A DNA stretch of 64,000 bases. Origin: Clostridiaceae bacterium (GTDB lineage: Bacteria; Bacillota; Clostridia; Peptostreptococcales; Natronincolaceae). The notes under the pieces were generated by a model. It was given only the letters and a program-made list of their open reading frames with translations. It had not been told where the DNA came from and did not search any database. Both the position numbers and the translations under genes were made by a program. This document shows, piece by piece, positions 1-8,253 of the stretch. Numbering within the stretch: the first letter of the stretch is position 1; every line of letters starts with the position of its first letter. The stretch spans positions 1 through 64,000 of the forward strand of contig JAHDLO010000026.1 in assembly GCA_018432235.1 (NCBI GenBank), given 5' to 3'.

Positions 1-196
1 CTTATACAATGGGGGGTTGTTAAGGGGGGTGTCTCCCCTTATTAAAATAAGGAGGGTACAGCGAAGCGTCCTAGGGCGAGTAGTGTCACGTATAAGTGGC
101 ACTGCGGTACGAGCGCTGCCGAGACGGTGAGGCAGCAGGGTGCTTGCACCGCATGGGTTCCCTGGAAAACAAACGTGGCGAAGCCACTTTTGTTCT
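1..196 (+). repeat. Structured intergenic repeat, copy A (long form, cut by window start)
   Basis: This is one of five related copies in the window (others at 4364-4519, 45344-45426, 61612-61725 and 61725-61884). It carries the shared blocks: a G-run/C-run hairpin near 20-40, GGAGGGTACAGCGAAGCG near 51-69, and a 3' hairpin with stem GTGGC-GAA-GCCAC flanked by AACAAA/TTTGTT (about 168-194). Compared with the tandem copies it has about 65 extra bases at 76-152. These can fold into further stems: AGTGTCAC/GTGGCACT, GCTGCC/GGCAGC, GGTGC/GCACC and an enclosing GCGGT/ACCGC. Position 1 begins inside the left inverted repeat, so the element is cut by the window edge. It lies upstream of the HD-GYP gene, in the same orientation. 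Function is unknown. Confidence 0.85.
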
Positions 197-384
197 ATCA
201 TAAAATGAAATGTAGGCGATGCTGCAATACAAAGTCCTGACCTATCAGAGGGCTAGTAAATACATTGGAAGTAATTGTTAAAAAATACACAAAGGAGGAC
301 TTTATCCTTTAATGTGGAACTATATTATTGGAATTGCATTATAAGTAAGGCTAATTCGGCTGTAAGCTTTGGAGGAATAAATCT

Positions 385-1500
385 ATGAGGTTCGTACCGA
401 TAAATTCAGTAAAAGAAGGTAGCAAATTAGCTAAAACAATTTACGATAAAAATGGCAGAGTGCTGCTGGCAGAGGGCGTTTCACTAAGTGATAGCCTTCT
501 AAAACGCGTTAGGGCTAATAATATTTTTTCTATTTATATCAACGATGAATATAGCCAAAATGAGATTGATGATATCATAAAGCCGGAGCTTAGACAAAAA
601 GCTGTGACATTGATTAAGGAGACCTTTTCAAATTTTACTAAGGGGATGAATCCCGGCAATTACATAAATAAAAAACAGGCTGTAAAAATAAAGTATGAAT
701 ATACCAGCAGTATAAATGATCTGGTAAAGGATATTTTAGACGATATCCTATCCAGAAAAAACATTTTTGTCAATTTAGTTGATATCAAAAGCATGGACAA
801 TTATACCTATGAGCATAGTGTCAATGTAACATTATTGGCATTAATTATCGGCATAGAGCTTAAATTCACTAAGGAGCAGCTATTTGACCTTGCAGTGGGG
901 GCAATGCTGCATGATCTTGGGAAGACCTTTGTGCCGATTGAAATCCTCTCAAAGGCTGGTGCTTTAAAGGCAGAGGAGTTTGATATTATTAAAAACCATA
1001 CAACAAAGGGCTATGAATATCTTAAGGACAATCTTGATATCAGCGGAATCGCTCGAATGATTATACTTCAGCATCATGAAAGAATCGACGGAAAGGGGTA
1101 CCCACGGGGCCTTAAGTATGATGAAATCAATAGCTTTGCTAAAATTGTTACAATAGCAGATGTCTATGATGCTCTCACCTCCGACAGACCATATCGAAGA
1201 GCTATGTCGCCAAATGAAGCATTAGAATATTTAATGGGTGGTGTAGACCGCTATTTTGATTTCAAATATGTTAAGGCCTTTATAAAAAGAGTGATACCCT
1301 ATCCAGAGGGTTCACTGGTCAAGCTAAGCAATGGCGATGTAGCAGTAATAGATAAGGTGAATGTTGAATATCCATTGCGACCAAGTGTTAAGATAATAAA
1401 GCAGTTTAATGACAGACATGAGATGATAGGCGTAAACCTAATAGAAGAAAAAAATCTAACGATTCTAGGTGTTCATTATGATGCACCAACACCATTATAG
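385..1500 (+). CDS. HD-GYP domain protein, probable c-di-GMP phosphodiesterase
   Basis: This 371-residue cytoplasmic protein has an HD-GYP domain over roughly residues 140-310. The metal-binding HDLGK is at 176-180, the HHE pair at 230-232 and GKGYP at 236-240, followed by ADVYDALTSDRPYR, which is diagnostic of the family. HD-GYP proteins hydrolyse cyclic di-GMP. No transmembrane, receiver or PAS segment precedes the domain. The N-terminal 130 residues have no motif I recognise but contain the N-terminal extension often seen in clostridial stand-alone HD-GYP proteins. The start is supported by GGAGGA eight bases upstream. It is monocistronic, ending at a hairpin terminator shared with the convergent DUF975 gene. 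With the GGDEF-EAL protein at 14.6 kb it is one of two c-di-GMP enzymes here. Confidence 0.92.
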   Translation: MRFVPINSVKEGSKLAKTIYDKNGRVLLAEGVSLSDSLLKRVRANNIFSIYINDEYSQNEIDDIIKPELRQKAVTLIKETFSNFTKGMNPGNYINKKQAVKIKYEYTSSINDLVKDILDDILSRKNIFVNLVDIKSMDNYTYEHSVNVTLLALIIGIELKFTKEQLFDLAVGAMLHDLGKTFVPIEILSKAGALKAEEFDIIKNHTTKGYEYLKDNLDISGIARMIILQHHERIDGKGYPRGLKYDEINSFAKIVTIADVYDALTSDRPYRRAMSPNEALEYLMGGVDRYFDFKYVKAFIKRVIPYPEGSLVKLSNGDVAVIDKVNVEYPLRPSVKIIKQFNDRHEMIGVNLIEEKNLTILGVHYDAPTPL

Positions 1501-1518
1501 GCTTTGCAGCAACAATAA

Positions 1519-1548
1519 AAGCACCACCCGAAGGTAGTGCTTATTTTT
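1519..1548. terminator. Bidirectional terminator between HD-GYP and DUF975 genes
   Basis: AAGCACCACC and GGTAGTGCTT pair around a CGAA loop with one internal mismatch. The plus strand then has a T-rich run. It lies between two convergent genes. Confidence 0.8.
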
Positions 1549-2311
1549 ATGGCTCTAAAAGCAATTCGTCATGGGTGCATAGCCCAGAATCTATTGCATT
1601 TTGTCTTAGAACAAGATACAGCTCTGCATTGGTGGCATTAGCATAGGGATGAACAAAATAGATCCCCAGACCTATTAGCAGTGACCCCAATAGATACCAG
1701 CCTATGAAGGATAAATCAAGAACAAAAATGTCCATCTTTTGTCCCTTTGTCATTTGATTGCTAAGTTGAATGGCACGCATCGCGTCCATATTGGGGTTAT
1801 CCGCCAGAATATACGGCACCATTCGATAGGCATAGGTTTTGATTATCCCCGGTATGACTAAGAGTAAGTACCATAAAAAGGTGAATATTGATCTGAAAAG
1901 CATTGTTTTCAGAATGTTGAAGTATCCGCCGCTGGAAAAGCCAAAGCCCAGCTCCTCTATTTGAGAGTTTCCTTCCTTTGCAGCTCTGATAAAAAATCTT
2001 CTGCCACCGACTTCTAGGTTATAACCGATAAACAGTTTAAACGCTAAAAATAATAAACCCAAGATTGAAATGCTCACCAATGTAATTCCCCAGAATTCAT
2101 AATTAATTAGCTTTTCTGTAGAATTGCTGGGAAGAAGATTGGTGATTCTCTGGACGGGATTCAAATTATACCTATTCGCATTGCTGGGGCGACCACTGCC
2201 ACTGCCACTTGCAGTTGCAATAGCAATCACAATACTGACAAGAAATGCAGGCCAGTATAAACTCCTTAATACACTCTTTGCGTTTGCTTTTAAATCTGCT
2301 CTAGTCCACAT
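1547..2311 (-). CDS. DUF975 family membrane protein
   Basis: This 254-residue integral membrane protein opens with MWTRADLKANAK, the typical start of DUF975 proteins, and has about five hydrophobic segments (near residues 20-35, 80-100, 145-165, 205-230). The family is widespread in Firmicutes and has no assigned biochemical function. A longer reading frame would add 15 residues. I place the start at 2311 because a clear AGGAGGT lies just upstream of that ATG. A short Gly-Ser-Asn-rich extracytoplasmic segment follows the first helix. The gene appears monocistronic and converges on the HD-GYP gene. Confidence 0.85.
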   Translation of the reverse strand: MWTRADLKANAKSVLRSLYWPAFLVSIVIAIATASGSGSGRPSNANRYNLNPVQRITNLLPSNSTEKLINYEFWGITLVSISILGLLFLAFKLFIGYNLEVGGRRFFIRAAKEGNSQIEELGFGFSSGGYFNILKTMLFRSIFTFLWYLLLVIPGIIKTYAYRMVPYILADNPNMDAMRAIQLSNQMTKGQKMDIFVLDLSFIGWYLLGSLLIGLGIYFVHPYANATNAELYLVLRQNAIDSGLCTHDELLLEP

Positions 2312-2452
2312 AAAATACCTCCTGAATAAAATTTTTAGTATTGCATTTTTAATCATATTAAATAAAATTACCTTACTGAATCATGATTAAATAAGTTGCT
2401 TATAATATATATAGAGGGGACGACGCTGAAAAATGTTCCACTTTGAAAAATT

Positions 2453-3625
2453 TCATGATTTTTTTATTAATGCAGCTCTTTGAACCTTTTCTAATCCGTA
2501 TTTATCACGAATTTCATCCATCACCCTATCAATTTTTTCATACCTAGCATCCTCTATAGTATCCTCAAATAATGAGAGCTGATGTAGCTCCTGATCCTCA
2601 AAGCCCCCTAAGCTTATTCCAATTAGTCTTATAGGTTTATTTTTATTTAGGTTATCTCTCAGCAATTTAAGACCGGCACCAAAAATATCCTTGGTGGCAC
2701 AGGTGGCAGGAATTGTCATTTGACGACTGATGCTTTCAAAGCTTGAAAATTTAATTGTCAGATGTATGGTTCGACCACGCTTATCATTTCTTCGGGCAGT
2801 CATTCCCACATCCTCCGCCAGCGCCATTAGAACCAGCTTTAGATAATCAAGGTCGGTAGAATCCTGTGGTAGGGTGGTGGATCTTCCTATGGATTTTATA
2901 TCCTCTGACTGTAAGAGTATGGGTGAGTCGTCAATGCCATTGGCTTTAAGGTGGTATTCCTCGCCGACTTTTCCGAAGCTTTTTATTAGCTGTCCTCTGT
3001 CATAGCCCGCCAAATCACCTATGGTTTGTATACCCAAACCCTTCAGCTTTGAAGCAGTTTTACTCCCAATGCCATACATATTATTTACCGGCAGAGGCCA
3101 AAGCTTATACTGAACATCCTTCAGCCAGAGCTCGGTGATACCCAAAGGCTTCTTCATATCCGATGCCATTTTAGCTAAGAATTTATTATCAGATATCCCT
3201 ATTGAGCACCACAAACCCAAAGTGGTTTTAATATCCGCCATTATCGTCTCAGCTGCCTGTACTGGCTTGCCGAAAAGAGCCTCAGTACCGCTCATATCCA
3301 ACCAAGCCTCATCGATGCTGTTTTTTTCTATGGATGGCGTATAATTATACAGAATTTGCATTACCTCATGGGACATTTTCTGATAAAAGCTATGGTCTGG
3401 AGGCACCAACTGCATATCCGGACATAGCTTAAGGGCCTCATGCAGCACCATTGCAGTCTTCACGCCATAGCTGCGGGCCTCATAATTTGCCGCTAGAATA
3501 ATACCTGTTCGTCTTGAGGGGTCACCCGCGACTGCTGCAGGCTTACCTATAAGTTCTCTGTTACGCGTCATTTCACAGGATATAAAAAAAGCATTCATAT
3601 CTACTAAAAATACGACTCTTTCCAT
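2453..3625 (-). CDS. dinB: DNA polymerase IV (Y-family translesion polymerase)
   Basis: The protein has about 390 residues with Y-family landmarks: catalytic Asp in LVDMNAFF near the N-terminus, the SIDEAWLDM block with the second carboxylate pair, GIGSKTASKLKGLGI as the helix-hairpin-helix thumb, and a little-finger domain with GRSTTLPQ. Near the C-terminus QLSLF matches the pentapeptide that binds the beta sliding clamp. The aromatic residues after DMNA are where the steric gate sits in this family. The start at 3625 is preferred because GGGGGA precedes it at good spacing; two upstream Met codons lack one. No GAAC-N4-GTTC LexA box is visible upstream, so SOS control is not evident. It is divergent from the flavin reductase gene. 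Confidence 0.93.
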   Translation of the reverse strand: MERVVFLVDMNAFFISCEMTRNRELIGKPAAVAGDPSRRTGIILAANYEARSYGVKTAMVLHEALKLCPDMQLVPPDHSFYQKMSHEVMQILYNYTPSIEKNSIDEAWLDMSGTEALFGKPVQAAETIMADIKTTLGLWCSIGISDNKFLAKMASDMKKPLGITELWLKDVQYKLWPLPVNNMYGIGSKTASKLKGLGIQTIGDLAGYDRGQLIKSFGKVGEEYHLKANGIDDSPILLQSEDIKSIGRSTTLPQDSTDLDYLKLVLMALAEDVGMTARRNDKRGRTIHLTIKFSSFESISRQMTIPATCATKDIFGAGLKLLRDNLNKNKPIRLIGISLGGFEDQELHQLSLFEDTIEDARYEKIDRVMDEIRDKYGLEKVQRAALIKKS

Positions 3626-3771
3626 CAGACATTCCCCCATTAATCCCACACTTTAGTACATTGAAGTTTTAAAGCTTGCGTTTTATATTTATTTCTTATT
3701 ATAATATAATTATACCATTGTATATAAGCCGTGTATTCTTAGTTTTTCATTCAATGAGAGGAGGAGATGGA

Positions 3772-4278
3772 ATGGGGGGCTTTTACGAAATAAAGCCGGA
3801 GGAGATTCAAAAAAATCCCTTTACGGCAATTGGTAAGGAATGGATGCTGATCACAGCAGAGAAGGACGGCAGGGTAAATACCATGACTGCCTCATGGGGT
3901 GGCCTTGGGGTTATGTGGAACAGAAATGTGGCCTATATCGTAATCCGTCCACAAAGGTACACCAAGAGCTTCGTGGATGCAGCCGACACCTTTTCCCTAA
4001 CATTTTTTGATAAGGGCTTTGAGAAGGAGCTGGCCTATCTGGGAACGGTATCAGGCAGGCACGAGGATAAAATCGCCGAGCTGAAGCTAGAGCTTTTGTA
4101 TTCAGATGCTACGCCATACTTTGAAAATGCATCACTGGTGCTGATATGCAAAAAGCTGTATCGACAGGAGTATAGTGGAGAAGCCTTTATCAATACAGCA
4201 ATAAGGGATGAGCATTATCGTGAAAAGGATTTTCACACGCTGTATATAGCTGAGATAGAAAAGGTGCTGGTAAAGTAA
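3772..4278 (+). CDS. Flavin reductase-like (FMN-binding split barrel) protein
   Basis: This 168-residue protein has the flavin reductase-like split-barrel fold, recognised from the N-terminal run KEWMLITAEKDGRVNTMTASWGGLG, where the TMTASWG block contacts FMN, and VIRPQRYTKSF in the second strand pair. Related proteins are flavoredoxin-like FMN proteins or short-chain flavin reductases; the physiological partner is unknown. The start at 3772 follows AGGAGG (3759-3764) with seven-base spacing, so the 32-codon upstream extension is probably not translated. A perfect palindromic terminator follows, and repeat copy B lies just beyond. Confidence 0.85.
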   Translation: MGGFYEIKPEEIQKNPFTAIGKEWMLITAEKDGRVNTMTASWGGLGVMWNRNVAYIVIRPQRYTKSFVDAADTFSLTFFDKGFEKELAYLGTVSGRHEDKIAELKLELLYSDATPYFENASLVLICKKLYRQEYSGEAFINTAIRDEHYREKDFHTLYIAEIEKVLVK

Positions 4279-4297
4279 TAGTTGGACATTTTTAATG

Positions 4298-4327
4298 AGA
4301 AGGCAAAATTTTGCCTTCTTTTACTTT
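4298..4327 (+). terminator. Rho-independent terminator after flavin reductase-like gene
   Basis: The perfect palindrome AGAAGGCAAAATTTTGCCTTCT (two 11-base arms, 4298-4319) is followed by a T-rich run. Confidence 0.85.
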
Positions 4328-4363
4328 TGCTGGAACAAAATGTTAGGTCAGGACATCTTTTTA

Positions 4364-4519
4364 TTGTACAAGAAACTCCTATTTCACACTATAAATTCTT
4401 ATACAATGGGGGCTGTTAAGTGGGGCTTCACCCCTGATTAAAATAAGGAGGATACAGTAGAGCGTGCTAAGGCACACATGGGTTCCTTGGAAAACAAACG
4501 TGGCGAAGCCACTTTTGTT
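4364..4519 (+). repeat. Structured intergenic repeat, copy B
   Basis: The left end has the near-perfect inverted repeat TTGTACAAGAA (4364-4374) and TTCTTATACAA (4396-4406). A second hairpin (GGGG/CCCC around 4417-4435), the GGAGGATACAG block and the terminal hairpin GTGGC-GAA-GCCAC flanked by AACAAA/TTTTGTT follow. The first hairpin differs in sequence from copies A, D and E yet still pairs. It lies between the flavin reductase-like gene and a lipoprotein gene, reading in the same direction. Confidence 0.88.
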
Positions 4520-4565
4520 ATAAAGCCCCTATATTATGCATGAATACAATGAAGGATGTGATGAT

Positions 4566-6236
4566 ATGAAGAAAAAAACTGCTCTATTGATATTATTATT
4601 TATGGCAGTTTTGATGTCTGTAGCTTGCAGTATTGAAGATACTGAAAAAACTTATGAGGACATGGACTTAACTAAGCTATATGCCGTCAGTAGACAAGCA
4701 GGAGGATTAAGGATTTATGTCGATCCGAGAATTGAGCTCTTATCGGCTGTGCAGCTGGCAGCAGATTATAATTTGCTGACAAGGCTGAATTTTGACTATA
4801 AGGTTCAAATGGGCGAGTATATTAAGGAATATAAAAATCATATGGCTGTTGAGAGGTTCGAAAAAATGTACAATAATGGATTTAGCTATGATGCGCCGCC
4901 AACGGCTATGCTATATTATGAAAATCCCTTAAGCCTAAATAAAAAACAACAGCCTACAGATTATTTATGCCTCAGGGCCGGCGGTGAAAAAAATCTGACT
5001 GAATTTTTAATGGAGTTAAAGGTCTTTGGGATAGATAGTAATTTTGCTGATTTTTACATTAACAATATACCCGCCTATCAGATTATGGTGGATAAAATGT
5101 ATGATTATTTAGTGGATCACGATTTGACTGGCAATCTCGACGATTATTATAATATGGAGGTTAATAGCTATAACCTTATACTGGCCCCCATATTTCATTC
5201 GGGCGGATATGGACCCTGCGTAAGAGCTGCAAATGGCTTACATGACATTTATGGCATAATCGGTCCTTCCAAAGTAGTAGCCGGGAATGCTGGCGGCAGC
5301 TTAGAGCCGGATTTTATAGATGACGACTTTCTAAGACGACTAATTTGGCATGAATTCAGTCATTCCTTTGTAAATCCAACTACGGAAAAATACATAGAAG
5401 AGGTTAATCAGTACGCGGGACTTTTTAAAGAAATAGAGGAAGCTATGAGAAATCAGGCTTATTCTAATTGGGAGACCTGTGTCAATGAACACATCGTACG
5501 GGCAGTAACCACACGATTGGCCTATATACATTTAGGAAAAGAAGCCGGAGATAAGGCATTGGCATACGAGAAATCCAATGGCTTTATTTACATAGACCAG
5601 CTGATAGAAAGCCTAGTGATTTACGAAAACAATAAAGACAGGTATTCTGATTTTGAAAGCTATTATCCTGAATTGATTAAGGTTTTTGAAGGATTTTATG
5701 AAGGAACGCTCCAGCGCAGTGAAGTAGTTTTCATAGGGCCAATCAACAATGCCACGATGGCTGCAGATGAAGAGATAGTGGTTATTACGCCTACTAATGA
5801 GACGAATAAAGCGCTAGAAAAGGAAATATCAGATTATGCAAGAGATATAAAGGTGAGGTTCTTCAATAAGGGGAAAATTGTGACGGATGCAGAGGCCTTG
5901 GAGATGGACTTACAGCATAATACAATTATTGTTTACGGCACTATTGAGGGGAATCTATGGCTGTCCAAGCACAAAGAAAACCTTCCCTTTAAGATAGAAG
6001 CAAATGCAATAGAGGCAGATAAGCTGTACGAAAATACCAATATGGTATTCATCAGTGCCTTGCCAAATCCCGATAACCCCAGTAATGGCATGGTTATTTA
6101 CACGGCGCAAGGAGCAGAGGATATAGTAGGAATAAACAGCGTGTTTCATGGACCGACGGATTATGTCATTGCCAAAAATGGAGCAGCGATTAAATCAGGA
6201 AGCTATGTGAAAGAAGGAAGCCACTGGTCCTTTTGA
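4566..6236 (+). CDS. DUF4932-like lipoprotein with HExxH metallopeptidase motif
   Basis: This 556-residue predicted lipoprotein has a signal peptide ending in a lipobox (SVAC, Cys21). The central region holds HEFSH at residues 262-266, the zinc-binding pattern of gluzincin-type peptidases, followed by an acidic helical region with ETCVNEHIVRAV that could give the third ligand. This arrangement resembles the DUF4932 family. The C-terminal 160 residues form a separate alpha/beta-looking domain after FIGPINNAT, with no clear family. An extracytoplasmic, membrane-anchored metallopeptidase is inferred; its substrate is unknown. The upstream ATG at 4536 would spoil the signal peptide start, so ATG 4566 is used. 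Repeat copy B lies directly upstream. Confidence 0.75.
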   Translation: MKKKTALLILLFMAVLMSVACSIEDTEKTYEDMDLTKLYAVSRQAGGLRIYVDPRIELLSAVQLAADYNLLTRLNFDYKVQMGEYIKEYKNHMAVERFEKMYNNGFSYDAPPTAMLYYENPLSLNKKQQPTDYLCLRAGGEKNLTEFLMELKVFGIDSNFADFYINNIPAYQIMVDKMYDYLVDHDLTGNLDDYYNMEVNSYNLILAPIFHSGGYGPCVRAANGLHDIYGIIGPSKVVAGNAGGSLEPDFIDDDFLRRLIWHEFSHSFVNPTTEKYIEEVNQYAGLFKEIEEAMRNQAYSNWETCVNEHIVRAVTTRLAYIHLGKEAGDKALAYEKSNGFIYIDQLIESLVIYENNKDRYSDFESYYPELIKVFEGFYEGTLQRSEVVFIGPINNATMAADEEIVVITPTNETNKALEKEISDYARDIKVRFFNKGKIVTDAEALEMDLQHNTIIVYGTIEGNLWLSKHKENLPFKIEANAIEADKLYENTNMVFISALPNPDNPSNGMVIYTAQGAEDIVGINSVFHGPTDYVIAKNGAAIKSGSYVKEGSHWSF

Positions 6237-6472
6237 TAGAAATAGATATCATCACATGATAATATGCAGTTTCCCTAATAAATTGGTAAGAAATTCTACT
6301 GCAACAGAACCCTTGGAGAATTAATCGGCAGAGAACTGAGAAAGTGCATTTACAATATATGGGTAAAGGTGTAAAATATAGTTTATATATTCAGCAGGGA
6401 GATTTATAGCGCCTTTGAAATAAAGATATAAATGATGAAGAATATACTACATTTTAAAAGGGGGAAGCCATA

Positions 6473-7261
6473 ATGGAGGACACAAAAAATGTTGAGGCCT
6501 TTTACGAGGAATATGACGAGTGGGCGAGGCTGGACAGGCACAGAGTGGAGTTTGAAATAACCAAAAGATATTTAAGCAGGTACATAACGAAATCCTCAAG
6601 AATACTGGATATAGGCGGTGGCCCCGGCAGGTATTCAATTTATCTTACTCAGGCGGGGCATCGTGTTGTACTATTGGATTTAACAAAAAAGCACATAGAA
6701 ATAGCCAATCAAAAGGCTCAGGAGTTTGGTGTTGAGCTGGAGGTCGCCTTACATGGCAGTGCATTGGCGCTGGATAGCTATAATTTGGGAGAATTTGATG
6801 TGGTGTTGATTATGGGGCCCCTATACCACTTAACAAGTCATGAGGATCGGGTTAAGGTGGTGGAGGATACATTAAAGCGATTAAAGCCCGGCGGGATAAT
6901 ATTCGCCTCCTTTATATCTGCCTATGCACCGGCGGTTGATCTTATTAAGGCATATCCAGAGGATTTGAAGGACCCACATCAGCTTTTAAAATATTTGGAG
7001 AATGGTACGAATAAAGCAAATGAAGGCTTTACGGATGCATACTTTATGAAGCCTCAGGAGGCAAGAGGCTTTATGCAGGGCTTTGGATTGACAGAGCTGG
7101 CCTTTGTAGGGGTGGAGGGTCTTGCAGCTACCGTTGAGAGCAGGCTGAACCAGCTGCCACAGGAGGCTTTTGAGAAGTGGATTGACGTACTGTATCAGCT
7201 TTCACAGGACGAGCATTTATTTGGTAGCTGTGAGCATTATTTATATATTGGTAAAAGATAA
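6473..7261 (+). CDS. Class I SAM-dependent methyltransferase
   Basis: The 262-residue protein has a Rossmann-fold methyltransferase core. Motif I is DIGGGPGRY (residues 46-54), the acidic residue ending beta-2 is in VVLLDLT, and VLIMGPLYHL matches motif IV with the post-motif region LKRLKPGGIIFASF. This resembles the UbiE/methyltransferase-11/25 group acting on small molecules. The substrate cannot be inferred. The start follows a purine-rich AAAGGGGGAAG. No operon partner is evident; 155 bases separate it from the next gene. Confidence 0.88.
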   Translation: MEDTKNVEAFYEEYDEWARLDRHRVEFEITKRYLSRYITKSSRILDIGGGPGRYSIYLTQAGHRVVLLDLTKKHIEIANQKAQEFGVELEVALHGSALALDSYNLGEFDVVLIMGPLYHLTSHEDRVKVVEDTLKRLKPGGIIFASFISAYAPAVDLIKAYPEDLKDPHQLLKYLENGTNKANEGFTDAYFMKPQEARGFMQGFGLTELAFVGVEGLAATVESRLNQLPQEAFEKWIDVLYQLSQDEHLFGSCEHYLYIGKR

Positions 7262-7416
7262 GCTGGATTAAAAATCTGAAGCATCTTTTAACCAACTAAT
7301 ATGCTTCAATGGCTATGGTCAGGACGTGTTGGAGGAAAAGGATAGGAAATCAAATTAGTTTAACTGATGAGAGCAGCATAGGTCGATAAAGAAGAGTATT
7401 TGAGGGGGAATGAATT

Positions 7417-8217
7417 ATGGAACATAAATCTATAAATTCTGAGCGTGGCATAGTACACTATTGGATAAATAGAAATCATGATGAAAATTCAAGATGTATT
7501 GTCTTTACTCATGGTTTGACTGCCAACCATATCATGTTTGAAAAACAAGTGAATTACTTCTCAGATCAGTATACTGTTATTACATGGGACGTTCCCTTAC
7601 ATGGAGAATCTCGACCTTATAGAGACTTTTCATATAAAAATGCTGCAGCAGATTTAAAAGAAATACTTGATACTGAGAACGTCAGCAAGGCTATTTTGGT
7701 AGGAATGTCAATGGGAGGTTACCCATGCCAAGAGTTTGGTTTACAGTATTCAGATAGCGTATTGGCATTTATCGCCCTGGATACCACTCCTTTTGGTTTG
7801 GATTACTATTCAAGTTCCGACAAGTGGTGGATTAAACAAGTTGGAACGATAGCTAAATGGATTCCTGATAAAATGCTGCGAAAGAGTATGGCTAGATCTG
7901 TTTCAAAAACGCAATATGCGTATGATTTAATTCTTAAAATGCTTGAGCCATTAAGTAAAGAGGATATTATTGAACAAATGGATATTGCTTATGGCAGATT
8001 CCTAAGGGAAAACCGAAATGCTAAATTTAATTTTCCTGTACTTATCTTGCTTGGAGAATATGACAGAACAGGGAAAGTTAGACAATACGCTGAAGCATGG
8101 GCCAATAAAGAAGGCTATCCATTACGTATCATTAAGGATGCTGCACATTTTTCTAACGCTGATAATGCAGATGATGTCAATTTTGAAATCAGTACTTTCA
8201 TAAAGAGCATTGTATAA
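7417..8217 (+). CDS. Alpha/beta hydrolase
   Basis: The 266-residue protein has a standard alpha/beta-hydrolase layout. It shows the oxyanion strand FTHGLTANHIMF, the nucleophile elbow GMSMGG with Ser98, a probable acidic residue in LLGEYDRTG, and the catalytic His in DAAHFSNAD near the C-terminus. There is no signal peptide, so it should be cytoplasmic. Substrate is unknown; esterase, lipase or C-C hydrolase are all possible. A GAGGGGGAA Shine-Dalgarno precedes the ATG. The next gene begins 36 bases downstream in the same direction, so they may be cotranscribed. Confidence 0.88.
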   Translation: MEHKSINSERGIVHYWINRNHDENSRCIVFTHGLTANHIMFEKQVNYFSDQYTVITWDVPLHGESRPYRDFSYKNAAADLKEILDTENVSKAILVGMSMGGYPCQEFGLQYSDSVLAFIALDTTPFGLDYYSSSDKWWIKQVGTIAKWIPDKMLRKSMARSVSKTQYAYDLILKMLEPLSKEDIIEQMDIAYGRFLRENRNAKFNFPVLILLGEYDRTGKVRQYAEAWANKEGYPLRIIKDAAHFSNADNADDVNFEISTFIKSIV

Positions 8218-8253
8218 AGAGTAGGTTCAAAATTTTTTGTGAGGTGAAGTGTA

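Noticed and set aside
3626..3771. LexA box for SOS control of dinB
   Set aside because: No GAAC-N4-GTTC pattern is present in the divergent region, so SOS control cannot be claimed.
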